Shown here in pieces: positions 54,581 to 64,000 of a stretch of 64,000 nt of DNA. Numbering within the stretch: the first letter of the stretch is position 1; each line of letters begins with the position of its first letter. This stretch comes from Rachicladosporium sp. CCFEE 5018 (taxonomy: Eukaryota > Ascomycota > Dothideomycetes > Cladosporiales > Cladosporiaceae), in NCBI GenBank assembly GCA_002077045.2, contig KZ111140.1, positions 266,506 to 330,505 on the forward strand. Reading direction: 5' to 3'. Under the pieces are notes generated by a model that was not told where the DNA came from, ran no database searches, and saw nothing but the letters and a program-made list of their open reading frames with translations. The translations under genes and the position numbers were made by a program.

Positions 54581-56385
54581 ATGTCCGGTAGGCTCGCCGT
54601 GCAAGCAGGACTCCGACCGCTGCTAATAGATTGCAAGCCAAACACTTCATCAACGACCCCACCCACCTCGTCCTCTCAGCCCTCAAATCCATAACCCTCA
54701 CGAACCCCACCACAGCCCTCGACACCCAGAACAAAATCCTCTACCTCCGCCCCGACGCCGCCAAACCCCAAGTCTCCATCATCTCCGGCGGCGGCTCCGG
54801 CCACGAGCCCTCCTTCGCCGCGTTCGTAGGCCCGGGTCTCCTCTCAGCTGCTGTGGCAGGCACGATCTTCGCTTCCCCAAGCGCGGAGCAGATACGACGA
54901 TGCATTCTACAGCGGGTGGAGAAGTCGAAGGGCGTGCTTGTTGTGGTGATGAATTATACGGGCGATGTACTGAATTTTGGGATGGCGGTTGAGAAGGCTA
55001 AGGCGGCGGGGTTTGAGGTTGAGATGGTGGTTATGGCTGATGATGCGGGAGTTGGGAGATCGAAAGGCGGGAAAGTGGGGAGACGAGGGATTGCCGGGAC
55101 AGTGCTTGTGCATAAGATTGCTGGGACGTTGGCGGCGAGTGGCGCGGCCTTGAAGGATGTGTATCTGGTTGCGAAGGTGGTGGCGGAGAATACGGTGTCG
55201 ATCGGGAGCTCGTTATCGTATGTGCATGTGCCCGGGAGGGAGGCTGGAGAGGAGGACGAGTTGAAAAAGGATGAAGTGGAGATTGGAATGGGCATTCATA
55301 ACGAGGATGGGTCGGAGCGGGCGACGACGGACTTGCCTGGGACTGTGAAGACAATGCTCAAGTATATGCTTGATCAGTCTGACAAGGAACGTGCGTTCAT
55401 TGACATAAGCAAGTCTGACGAGACTGTGCTGCTCGTCAACAATCTCGGTGGCGTCAGTGTACTCGAGCTAGGTGGTATCACGACCGAAATCGTCAATCAG
55501 CTAGGGTCGGACTACGGCATCAAGCCTGTCCGAATCCTGTCCGGCACCTTCATGACCTCACTCAACGGTCTAGGCTTCTCGATCTCGCTGCTGAGGCTCA
55601 CAGATGCTGGAGTTGGCAAGCCACTGCTTGAGCTCCTCGATGCTCCAGCAGAAGCAGCAGGCTGGGCAGCACCGATCAAGACGTCAACGTGGACGAAGCC
55701 TCCGACTGAGACTCGAGAAGCGTCGCAGGATGCAGAGGTGGAGAGCAAGCCGTCTAACATCAGCATCGACCCTGCTCAAGCCTCGAAAGCGCTCAACGCC
55801 GCCCTCGACCGTGTGATCAAAGCCGAGCCCGACATCACTCGTTACGACACCGTCGTGGGTGACGGCGACTGCGGCATCGGTCTCAAGCGGGGTGCGGAAG
55901 GAGTGAAGCAGCATCTCGGCAAATCAAGCTCCGTGAAAGATGCAGCGCAATTCGTAGACGGCATCACCTCCGTCATCGAGACGGACATGGACGGCACAAG
56001 CGGCGCTCTATATGCCATCTTCCTCAATGCGCTTGCAAACGGGTTGCGCCAACAATCGTCTGGCGAGAGCAAGCCTGCCAGTCCAGCGATTTGGGCGAAG
56101 GCACTGCAAACTGCCAGCGAGAGTCTGAGCAGCTACACGCCTGCTCAGCCGGGCGATCGGACGCTGATCGATGCACTGTCGCCTTTCGTCGAGGAGCTTA
56201 CGAAGAGTGGCGATGTGAGCAAGTCGGCGCAGGCGGCGGATGAGGGGTCGAAGAAGACGAAGGGTATGAAGGCTAGTCTTGGACGAACGGTGTATGTAGG
56301 TGGGAGCGGGTATGAGGAGGTGCCTGATCCGGGTGCGTATGGGTTGGCGGAGTTCTTCACTGGGCTTGCTGAAGGATCGAGGTGA
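54581..56385 (+). CDS. DAK1: dihydroxyacetone kinase
   Basis: Phosphorylates dihydroxyacetone with ATP, detoxifying it and feeding glycerol carbon into glycolysis. A seven-base first exon (54581-54587, ATGTCCG) joins 54638-56385, giving MSAKHFINDPTHLVLSALKS and 584 residues, the usual length. The DhaK domain has GGGSGHEPSFAAFVG with the His that binds the substrate covalently. The DhaL domain follows a linker near residue 345-380 and has the Mg-ATP loop GDGDCGIG and TDMDGTSGALYAIFLNALA. The downstream acceptor TTGCAAG is chosen because it restores the family N-terminus. All key residues are present. Confidence 0.93.
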
Positions 56386-56569
56386 TTTAGTGAAGCCACA
56401 TTGGTGCTGCATCCTTTACTTGGCATCGAGGTCTACAGCTCACTGTATTTATCCCATTGGCGATTATTTGTTGTGATTGATGCAAGGACGTGTCGGTCGT
56501 GACCTCAGCCTCGAGTCCTGTACACGCGTTTGCTTTCTTGCGACCTCGTTGTAGAACGGTGTGTATCGA

Positions 56570-58744
56570 TCAACACAGCTCAAAGCTCTCGGCGGCTAGC
56601 TTACCCGCTTCCCACATATCGATTGCTTTGCTGTCCATCATGCCATCGACATAGCAGTCGCTAATGACGCGGTACCGGCCGTCGGGCTCAGGGCGTAGCA
56701 TGAATGGCACACGCGCCCCGAAGAGCACGCACACGACATCACCACGCTGAGTCGTGTGGCTAGTTGATCCGACGCAGCCAGTGGTGCTGGCAAACCATGT
56801 TCGGCAATTAGTGGTGGCCCGCAGGGACTTGTAGAAGCGCTCAGCCGAGCCTGTCGTAGCTGCTGAGACTAACTCTGGAAGGTCCGCCTCACGATACTCA
56901 TACCAAAGTCCGATGTTAGCGCGCAGAAAGCACTCGTACCCTTTCGGACATCTTGTGCCCTTGTCGACATAGCACTCGTGGCAGACGTCGAAATCTCCGC
57001 GATCACAGATGCCGCATGTGTACGCCACTACGGGAGCTCGAGTCGGCACTGAAGGTGACGAGAGGTCGTCGTTGCACGCATCGCACCACACGATACTTGT
57101 GGTGCAATGGAAATTCTGCGTCATAGCTTTGTCTTCAATGAGCCAAGCTGCAAAGTGTGCGAAGTGTTCTGGTGCCGCTCGCGAGATACGGGTGTCGTCC
57201 TTGTCATCTTCGTTGAGATTCGATGCCCTCCATCTGGCTTGAGTCGTGATTCGAGCAACGTCTTGCCAAGTGTCTGCAGCAATGAAGGACAACGTCGAGG
57301 TGGAAGCACCCAGTCCTTGTGGCTGCATGCCATTCTTGGTCAACACTGCTGTCGTGAAGTCTACTGCTCCTAACACGAGGCCTCGTACAACAAGCCGCTT
57401 GGACGCCAAATTGGCTTGACACCCAAGATCACGAGACGTATTGTAAAGCCACGTGGGCAGTGGGTAGAAGTCGATGAAGTTGCTCAAGTCCCACTGGGGT
57501 ACCCACGCTGCTACGCCCTCCTGCGGGTCGTGTGTCTGGCTGGACATGCTGAGGACCTCGAGGGAACGGGAAACCTCGATGCTGCGCAGTGCGACAGAGC
57601 TGTATACTTCTGCAGCACTTAGGTCATAGTCAGGCGACATTTCTAGATGAGCAATCTATACCCGTGTCAGCGGGTTGCTGTCAAGAGACTGCACATAGTT
57701 ACATGTATGTGCCTCTTGCGCGCTTTTTTGGCGACTGCGCTCCACTAAGGAGGTGTCGCACCGACCTCTACTGATGGGATGCTGCAGCATGGAGAAGATT
57801 CTGTCTCGAGGATCAGAAGAAACGAAAGCACGGCTAGCATGCAGGACCTCGAGAAATGGGACGACTGATCGGACTTGCATTGGCTGATCAGCCATGAAGA
57901 GGGTTTGCGGAATTGCGTAGATGTCCCACGAGTGCTGATCAGGGTATAAGGTGTGCGACCACAGTCCGTCGCACCGACGCGGTTTCTGATCGGTGTTGAC
58001 ATAGCTAGCAGCAAGAAGGACCTGGTACCAGTCAAGACTCTCGTCACCCAATAAAACCGAGGTGTCTGCGCAGCTCTGTATCTCTTGGATGACCCAGATA
58101 CGCCGGAACCACTCGCACGCAAATAGCGGCGCGAGCACACTCCACAACTCGTCAGTAACGGGTGGGGCTGCTGGTGGCAGCGTGAAAGATCGCAGGTCCT
58201 GCTCAAGGCGAAGGAGATTCTGCCATCTTGTACGGGACGCTGGACCGAAATGATGATTGCAGCATGCATCGCTAAGATCCTTGACAGCTCTCACTGTCTT
58301 GAGAGTTCCCCCATCTCCAGGCCCGAGCCAGACTATGACGCGCAATGCGTAAGCATAGATATTCCTCATAATACTGACCTGCTGGTTACGCTCTGCAGCA
58401 TCATACTGGTTGATGCACACACCGTCGACCCATATGATCCGAACGCCTCGACGAAGTCTTAGCCTCTTCAATGCAGTCCAGAGGCTCGGGTTAACATACA
58501 ACGGGAGGCCATCGCATGTAATCTCGATCGCCTCGTGGAAGTCGCCCCAGCAATAGCTGATAGCTTCGTAAGCTTGAGATTCGGCGAAGTCCTTCGCGAC
58601 GGCCAATGTACAGTAAATCTGCTCATCATTGTGTCCGGGATGCAAGCGTAGGAGCCTGATGGCATTTGCAATTGTCAAGGGCTGATAGACGGCTTTGTTT
58701 CTGTCGCCCAGCACAGCGATCTTCCCCAAAGATCGCTCTGCCAT
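56570..58744 (-). CDS. HET-domain protein with ZZ-like zinc finger
   Basis: Fungal heterokaryon-incompatibility family; HET domains trigger cell death when activated. The first part (from 58744) has the HET core: YEAISYCWGD, GVRIIWVDGVCINQYDAAER, NIYAYALRVIVWLGPG and IWVIQEI, then FVSSDPRDRIFSML. An intron between about 57660 and 57740 must follow, ending TATAG before IAHLEMSPDYDLSAAEVY; the donor is uncertain (a phase-0 GTGGAG is one candidate). The second part adds a Cys cluster CDACNDD ... CGICDRGDFDVCHECY like a ZZ zinc finger, and ends RGDVVCVLFGARVPFMLRP, the common HET C-terminal module. About 690 residues. It lies directly downstream of the NB-ARC gene on the same strand. Confidence 0.82.
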
Positions 58745-59098
58745 GTATCAATCCGAGGCTGGCCTGAAAACATTTCTCGTGCACTTGGAACAACGTATTG
58801 GTGTGGCAATGTCGAGCATTCGCCTTCTCATGCGGTGCCGCCTCGCGTTCGAGATAAGACATAAGCGACGTAGGGAGCGAGAAGTGTGATTGGACCGCAG
58901 TGTGGCGTGCATGCAGCCTGCATGCCAAGAGTTTGCCTTGCGATGTCGTCAGGCAACAAGATATGAGTGGCACTCATCAAATATGGCTCGATTGCTTTGG
59001 ATAAATGTGAGCTCATTGTATTGCCATGGGCACAATCTTACATTGTGTCTAGACGGGTCCCCGCACTCGACTGGGGTTGACAGCGTAGGCATCTGAAT
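58745..59098. other. intergenic between NB-ARC and HET genes
   Basis: 354 bases; promoter of the HET gene and 3' end of the NB-ARC gene. No other feature seen. Confidence 0.45.
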
Positions 59099-62000
59099 TC
59101 AGCTGATGGATAGTCGAGTGGCCTTTGCACGCATCATACCCTCATCAGCGAGTCGAGTCATTCTTTGCGCGTCAACCTGGCGACCCTGCTTTTCATACAC
59201 ACGGCTAAGCGCCGTGTACAGATCGATGCGATCCCTGTGGGCGATATCGAGTGTGGCGTCAGACCTTGCCACAGCTTGCGAGAAGAGCGCCTCCGCTCCC
59301 GGAAAAGCAAAGACTTCCACATCTAGCGAGCTCGCGGAATCGACCAAGTTTAATCGGCTCTTGTCGAGCGATCCAGCTGATGAGTGGCGCGGCTTTGCTG
59401 CCTTCATCACGCGTACCGCAAGAGCTTCGGCCTCGTCGCATCGATTCTGTGTCCACAATAAGCTGACCAGACACTCGGCCGTCCGCAAGGTATAAGGATT
59501 ACCGAAGCCTAAAGTAGCCTCTCGAGCGTCGAGCGTCGTGCGGTAGAGCGGCTCCGCCCCAACGGTATTGTCTCGGCGGTGCAGTAGAATCGCAAGGTTC
59601 ATCATGGATTTCAGCGAGTCGGGGTGTTTCGGACCAAGCACTTGTACAGAGCGCTCGACAACATCCCGTAACGACGTCTCAGCTGTCCCATATCGTTCCA
59701 TTGCAATGTCGTTGATACCATGATACATTTTGGTCGTAATCGTAAGCGGGTGGTCTGGGCCAAGCTGCCGCCCGAGTTGCACGCGGGCGTCTTCATAGAG
59801 TTCCGACGCTTGATGGCATTGCGCTTGGGAGCGGTAGGTATGCGCCAGATTGACCATACACTTCAACTTCCTCAAACGTTCGTTGAGCGACTCGAATCCT
59901 TCTAGAGCTGACGTGTAGAGCAGGATCGCCTGTTCATGTTCACCTCGATCTCGACAGACTTGTGCCAGGAGTTCTTTCGTGTCAAGGATGGAACAATCAT
60001 CTGCCAGCGATAATGCTTCTTGCTGCTTCAATAGCTTTTCCAGGAGGGTGTAGGCTTCATCGTAGCGGCCCTGTCGAAAGTACAACATGCCGAGATTATT
60101 GACAAGCCGACTGCCGAGTACTACATTTGAGCTCAGATCTGAGTCCTCGGAGGCTCGCAAATACGTCAACTCCTCCTCTGCTGCTGTGTAGCGGCCCTGC
60201 TGCAGATACACATCCGTCAAGAGAAGCCTCGTGCCAAGAGTCAAGGCCGGTTCGACGCCGACGGCTGTCTCGTCGGCCTTGAGTATCTTTTGGCACACTT
60301 CTTCTGCTTCTTTGTACCTCCCTTGAGCGAGGTAAAACCGCATGAAGCTTTCTAGACAATGCCTCAGGCTGTCGTAGCGATACAGAGCCCAATCTGGAAA
60401 GTACTGACTCTGGCTACTGAGTGCGGAATCCAAATGCGACAATAACTCTCTGCGAACGTCTACTGTCGCAGATGGCAATTTGTGCTCGATGTAGTGATGC
60501 AGAATCTGCAGAGCTTCTGTGCAGTGAGCTCGCCGAGCCTCCGGCGTCACTCTCAGCTGTATCCAGTCACGCACCAGTGGATGAAACGAGATGCGTCCAT
60601 CAAGGGCATTCTCGTGGGACTGGTCCGTGGAGTGCGCGTGCTGATTCGTGTATTGTATGAGCGACAGCTGTTCCAAAGCAGTCACCGCGTCCTGGCATGC
60701 ATATGCATCCCATCCGGCTGAGTCGACGTCCACGAATGCGGGCATCCAGCTGTGTTTGGTCCCATCGCTAGCGTAGAAACTCCGGAACAAGTCGAGATCG
60801 AGATCGGTGTTGCTGAAGAAGGCCATGGTGGTGAGGAAATGACCAATAGCATTTGGCTCGGTTATGTCGACGGTGTGCCATATCTGGTGGAACGACATTT
60901 CCCAAGTCGTGAAAACGCTCAATGGCTGTTCCTCCTCGACACTGCCCGTTATCTTGAGACCCTTGTATGTGGAGAGGGCAGGCACAAAGCTCATCACCTT
61001 CGACTTCCGGTCCTTGTAATGTTTCAGGAATGCTGTGGAGGATATCCGTTTGGAGCGAATGTAAGCTGCTGATTGGTCGATCGCGAGCGGTAAGAAGCCA
61101 AGCGTCCGAACGACAAGCTCGGCGCTTTCGATGTTGTCCACAGTATACTCCAAGCCGCTTCGCTCAATGAACAGCTGTATGCTTTCGAGGCTGTCCATCC
61201 CTGCGATCGAAATGGTCTCACCAAGTGACGCTGTCGCGGAATGTCGAGAGGTGACCAAGACAGCTCCGTTACCGCAGTGTGGAAGATAGTCTAGGACGCC
61301 CGGGAGACGATCAGGGCGATCATAATTGTCGAAGACAATCAGCCAAGGCGCAGCCCATGATTGGAGCGTAGTACGAACTTGGTCGATGCAAGCGCTGACG
61401 TCTGGAAACACGCGGCGATGGTCCGTGAGCCGCTCAGCAAAGTGTGAGAAGCTGCGATGGACTGCCGCCAATGACATGGCGTCGACCCAAAGGATCGACT
61501 TGAAATGGCCTGCTGCGATTTCTCGCTTGCAGTATTCCAGCGCCAACGACGTCTTTCCCTGACCGCCCATGCCTTGGAGTACACATACCTTGGGATCTCG
61601 GCTGCCAGGTCGCAGGATCTGATCAATGCGATCGAGTATGCTCTTGCGGCCAAAGAAGCGAGATAGGCGTCCGGAAGGCACACAGAAGCATGTATCGCTA
61701 GTTGAGCTAGATGTAGGTGGACGGAGGACTGCGTAGGTCATAAGTCCAATTTTGAGCAGAAGTAGCGTCTTCAAGGTCTCCAGTCTGGCAGTGCTCTCTT
61801 CGACTTTCTTCTCAAGGCCAATGCTTACGACAGCCTTGAGTGCCCTGGCTGGGCCTGAGTCACTCTTGACCGGCCACAGCTTTGGTGAGCATCTTCTCGA
61901 GGACATCGACTTGGCGAGTGCATTCTTCGAGTGTGTTGTCGACGGCTTTTGAGTCTTCTGCTTTGGGAAGCTTGCCATACTCGCTACAGACTTCAATCAG

Positions 62001-62153
62001 AAGTGGCAGCTGAATCGAAAGCCGTCGAAACGCTTCGGGGACGTTGCTAGCAGTCGAACAGTAATCTTTGATCCTTGTGCTGACTCGGACCGCTATGACC
62101 ACGAATTGCGCTACGCTGGCAGCAGCACCCAGAGCGGTCAAAGGATCCCCCAT
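59099..62153 (-). CDS. NB-ARC/TPR STAND protein (fungal NLR), one apparent frameshift
   Basis: NLR-like ATPase, expected to switch on cell death or defence on recognition of non-self. The N-terminal domain starts at 62153 (MGDPLTALGAAASVAQFVV), of the type found on fungal STAND proteins, and stays open to about 61860. The rest (61996 to 59099) is one base out of frame; the switch falls near 61857-61865. NB-ARC is complete: P-loop GMGGQGKTS, Walker B WLIVFDNYD, FLPLAIDQSAAYI, and SFHPLVRDW at the winged-helix end. About eight TPR-like repeats follow (QQGRYTAAEEEL, RQGRYDEAYTLLEK, ERYGTAETSLRD). No acceptable intron spans the break (only 23 bases), so it is a real lesion or a sequencing error. 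Confidence 0.82.
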
Positions 62154-62722
62154 TGTCGTTCATGATCGTGTATTGAGAAGTCACTAGTCCACGGTCAGCA
62201 GCACAATAGTAGTAACGAGAAGTTACAATATCATGGTCGTCATGGTTCAAACCAACAACCTCCTATGAGGCCGCCCCAGTCATGCGAGGGCACGCGAGCA
62301 CAGAGGGCAAGCGAGGCCGGCCTGATGTTCTCGCCCATGAGACTGGATGCGCCACACGATAAGCTTCAGTAAACCCCACGCTGCATTGCCGCCAGCTCTC
62401 CCTCATTGCAGAACCACCTGCAGGGCTACCAATGAAGTAGCGTCGGTTATGGAGAGGCAGCGCGGGGGAGGCAGCGCGCGTATGCATGCGTGCCTTGCAG
62501 GTATGTCGAGCCTTACACGTGCCTTGCAGCACGCAATTCAATTTTCGATAGGCTCCCCAAGTAGATGCAGCACCTTCATGCCGCCTTCTTGCGATGATAG
62601 TATAGCCTTTGTTAAGATGCACGCCCTGAAGTGTCGATGAGGTGCGGTCAAGTCAAGGCAGTCTTGGCGTTCCGGGAAGTCTAGCTCATATACGGAGCTA
62701 CATCGCGAACAACTAGATCACC
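62154..62722. other. intergenic
   Basis: Divergent promoters of the NB-ARC gene and the histidine phosphatase; no further gene seen. Confidence 0.45.
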
Positions 62723-63661
62723 ATGGTCCTCAAGACGATATTCCTAACGCGCCACGGATTTAGAGCGAACTGGTTTGACGAGCCAGCTCCATTGCATCCA
62801 TCTGGTCTGGAACCTCCAGACACCCCTCTCTCGGCACATGGTCTACTACAGGCACAGGAGTTGAGTCACTTTCTCACACCGCAGCAACCGCACATCACGA
62901 GAATCTACTCAAGTCCATGGTATCGTTGCATACAGACCGTCGAACCACTCGCATCTGCTCTACACGTCAAAATCATACCCGAACCCGGTCTCGGCGAATG
63001 GTACGGTCTGAACAGGACTGACGATCCGACTCCCGCAACAGCTGCTGAGCTGCAGAACTTCTATGCTGGCATCGAGCCTGACCACCAGTCGTTGTTTGTA
63101 CCAGCTGTCACTGGCGAGTCAATCGAGGAGCTGTACGAACGGGGTGCGTATGTGCTTTCAAGGCTGATCAAGCAGCTCGATGAAGATCCATCAGGGCCCG
63201 AATCTGTAGTGCTGTGTACACACGCCGCGAGTCTTGTTGCCTTCTCCCGCGTGTTAGCTGGCGATGTACCGAGTGACCCATCGACGCAAGACATTATAGC
63301 CTACACGGCATGCGTTACGAGATTCGAGCGCCAGAGCGGGGTGCCTGTGAGAGTGCTGCCGATGCCTGGAGCGCCGCACCGAAGCCTGCAGCGCGACTGG
63401 CTGGATGAGCGCGCTAGAGGTGGGCGATGGCGATGCGTCTTGAATGGGTACGGTGGCTTCTTGAGCTCGGGTCGGCAACGGGGATGGTGAGTCAAGCAAA
63501 TCGTCATAATGTCATGGTCAGCTTCTGACTTGTGAAGGCGCTTTTCGGGTAAAGAGTCATTCGATCACAAGGTCCAAGCCCACGGTCTTGATGCAGGCAC
63601 TGGATTGGGTGTCGTGCTTCCCGACGAGGGCCCTCAGGGCAACGGTGTCTCTCAGTTGTGA
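62723..63661 (+). CDS. histidine phosphatase family, Tfc7/tau55-like
   Basis: Exons 62723-63486 and 63538-63661 join to 295 residues. The phosphoglycerate-mutase-like fold has TIFLTRHGFRANW (catalytic RHG), YSSPWYRCIQTVEPLA, GLGEWYG and VLCTHAASLVAFS with the second His. The C-terminal segment CVLNGYGGFLSSGRQRGW then RFSGKESF matches the end of the histidine-phosphatase domain of the yeast TFIIIC subunit Tfc7 (FLSSGEE...W). It may therefore be the tau55 subunit of the RNA polymerase III factor; the free phosphatase relative is the alternative. The intron-encoded stop after GW is removed by splicing. Confidence 0.85.
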
Positions 63662-63893
63662 CTGCCGAAACCGGCGAAAGTCACGGTCTGACGCATGCAT
63701 GATCAGCGCACGCGGTGAGGTAGATGAGTCTTCTTCTTACCTACCAGATCGCCAGATAGCCAGAAAGCCTAGCTCGGAGCATTACTCGAAGGTAATGACC
63801 AGCGTACACACCAATGAACGCCTGTACAGCACCAGCCCATATCTCAGTCTCGTCATGCATCCCCACGGGCATATCCATAATCCAGACACCCGC

Positions 63894-64000
63894 TCAAGAC
63901 AACAATACCAAGATCACACTGTCTCCCCGCAGGAACAACTTGCTAATGAACCGATCCCGGTTCATCGGCTTCCCCTTCTTCCCATCCGCATTCCTTGGCG
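63894..64000 (-). CDS. SMD2: small nuclear ribonucleoprotein SmD2, 3' end only
   Basis: The last 34 codons and stop of a minus-strand gene that continues beyond the window. The peptide contains GKKGKPMNRDRFISKLFLRG followed by DSVILVL, the Sm2 motif and C-terminus of SmD2 (KPVNKDRYISKMFLRGDSV in other eukaryotes). SmD2 is part of the heptameric Sm ring on spliceosomal snRNAs. It converges with the histidine phosphatase gene, 232 bases apart. Confidence 0.85.
   Translation of the reverse strand, partial: PRNADGKKGKPMNRDRFISKLFLRGDSVILVLLS

Noticed and set aside
1..64000. tRNA genes, rRNA genes, CRISPR arrays, transposons
   Set aside because: No B-box with matching stem, no rRNA-like sequence, no direct-repeat/spacer array, and no transposase or reverse transcriptase motif was found by eye.

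Overview
The window is nuclear DNA of a filamentous ascomycete. Genes carry short GT-AG introns of about 50-110 bases, and several families are typical of moulds: HET domain, NB-ARC/TPR STAND protein, fungal BTB proteins, cutinase, GH16 and a C2H2/fungal_trans regulator. The style fits a Dothideomycete, perhaps Capnodiales/Mycosphaerellales, but that is an inference. One 100-N assembly gap lies at 8862-8961.

The main architectural feature is a large imperfect inverted duplication. The left arm (1 to about 6900, continuing beyond the window) reads DUF4211 protein, MFS transporter, cutinase, a small unknown protein (opposite strand) and ribosomal protein uS14/RPS29. The right arm (about 19545-26456, with its DUF4211 gene running on to 27042) carries the same five genes in mirror order. 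Both cutinases, both RPS29 genes, both small genes and both DUF4211 frames are open. Both MFS copies are broken, by different lesions at the same codon. The roughly 12.6 kb loop holds a G-protein beta subunit gene (its middle lost in the gap), the gene for its likely chaperone (phosducin-like), two tail-to-tail F-box-like paralogues, five CACGTG boxes at 10-base spacing, and an arrestin with a PPxY motif.

Right of the palindrome, 27.4-48.3 kb is mostly single-copy genes: aprataxin/Hnt3, a CCCH-finger protein with an N-terminal catalytic-looking domain, a VWA protein flanked by Q/G/Y-rich repeats, an AIG2/GGCT-like protein, an epoxide hydrolase, a GPI-type GH16 enzyme, a Cdc25-type RasGEF with SH3, and a C2H2 transcription factor behind a 2.8 kb intergenic region.

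The region 49-54 kb is a tandem BTB/POZ family in graded decay: one intact gene, three with frameshifts or stops, and one C-terminal relic. Four of the five share a short Cys/His motif at the C-terminus. After dihydroxyacetone kinase comes a same-strand pair made of a HET-domain protein with a ZZ-like finger and an NB-ARC/TPR protein, a candidate allorecognition or cell-death locus; the NB-ARC gene has one apparent frameshift. The window ends with a Tfc7-like histidine phosphatase and the 3' end of SmD2 on the minus strand.
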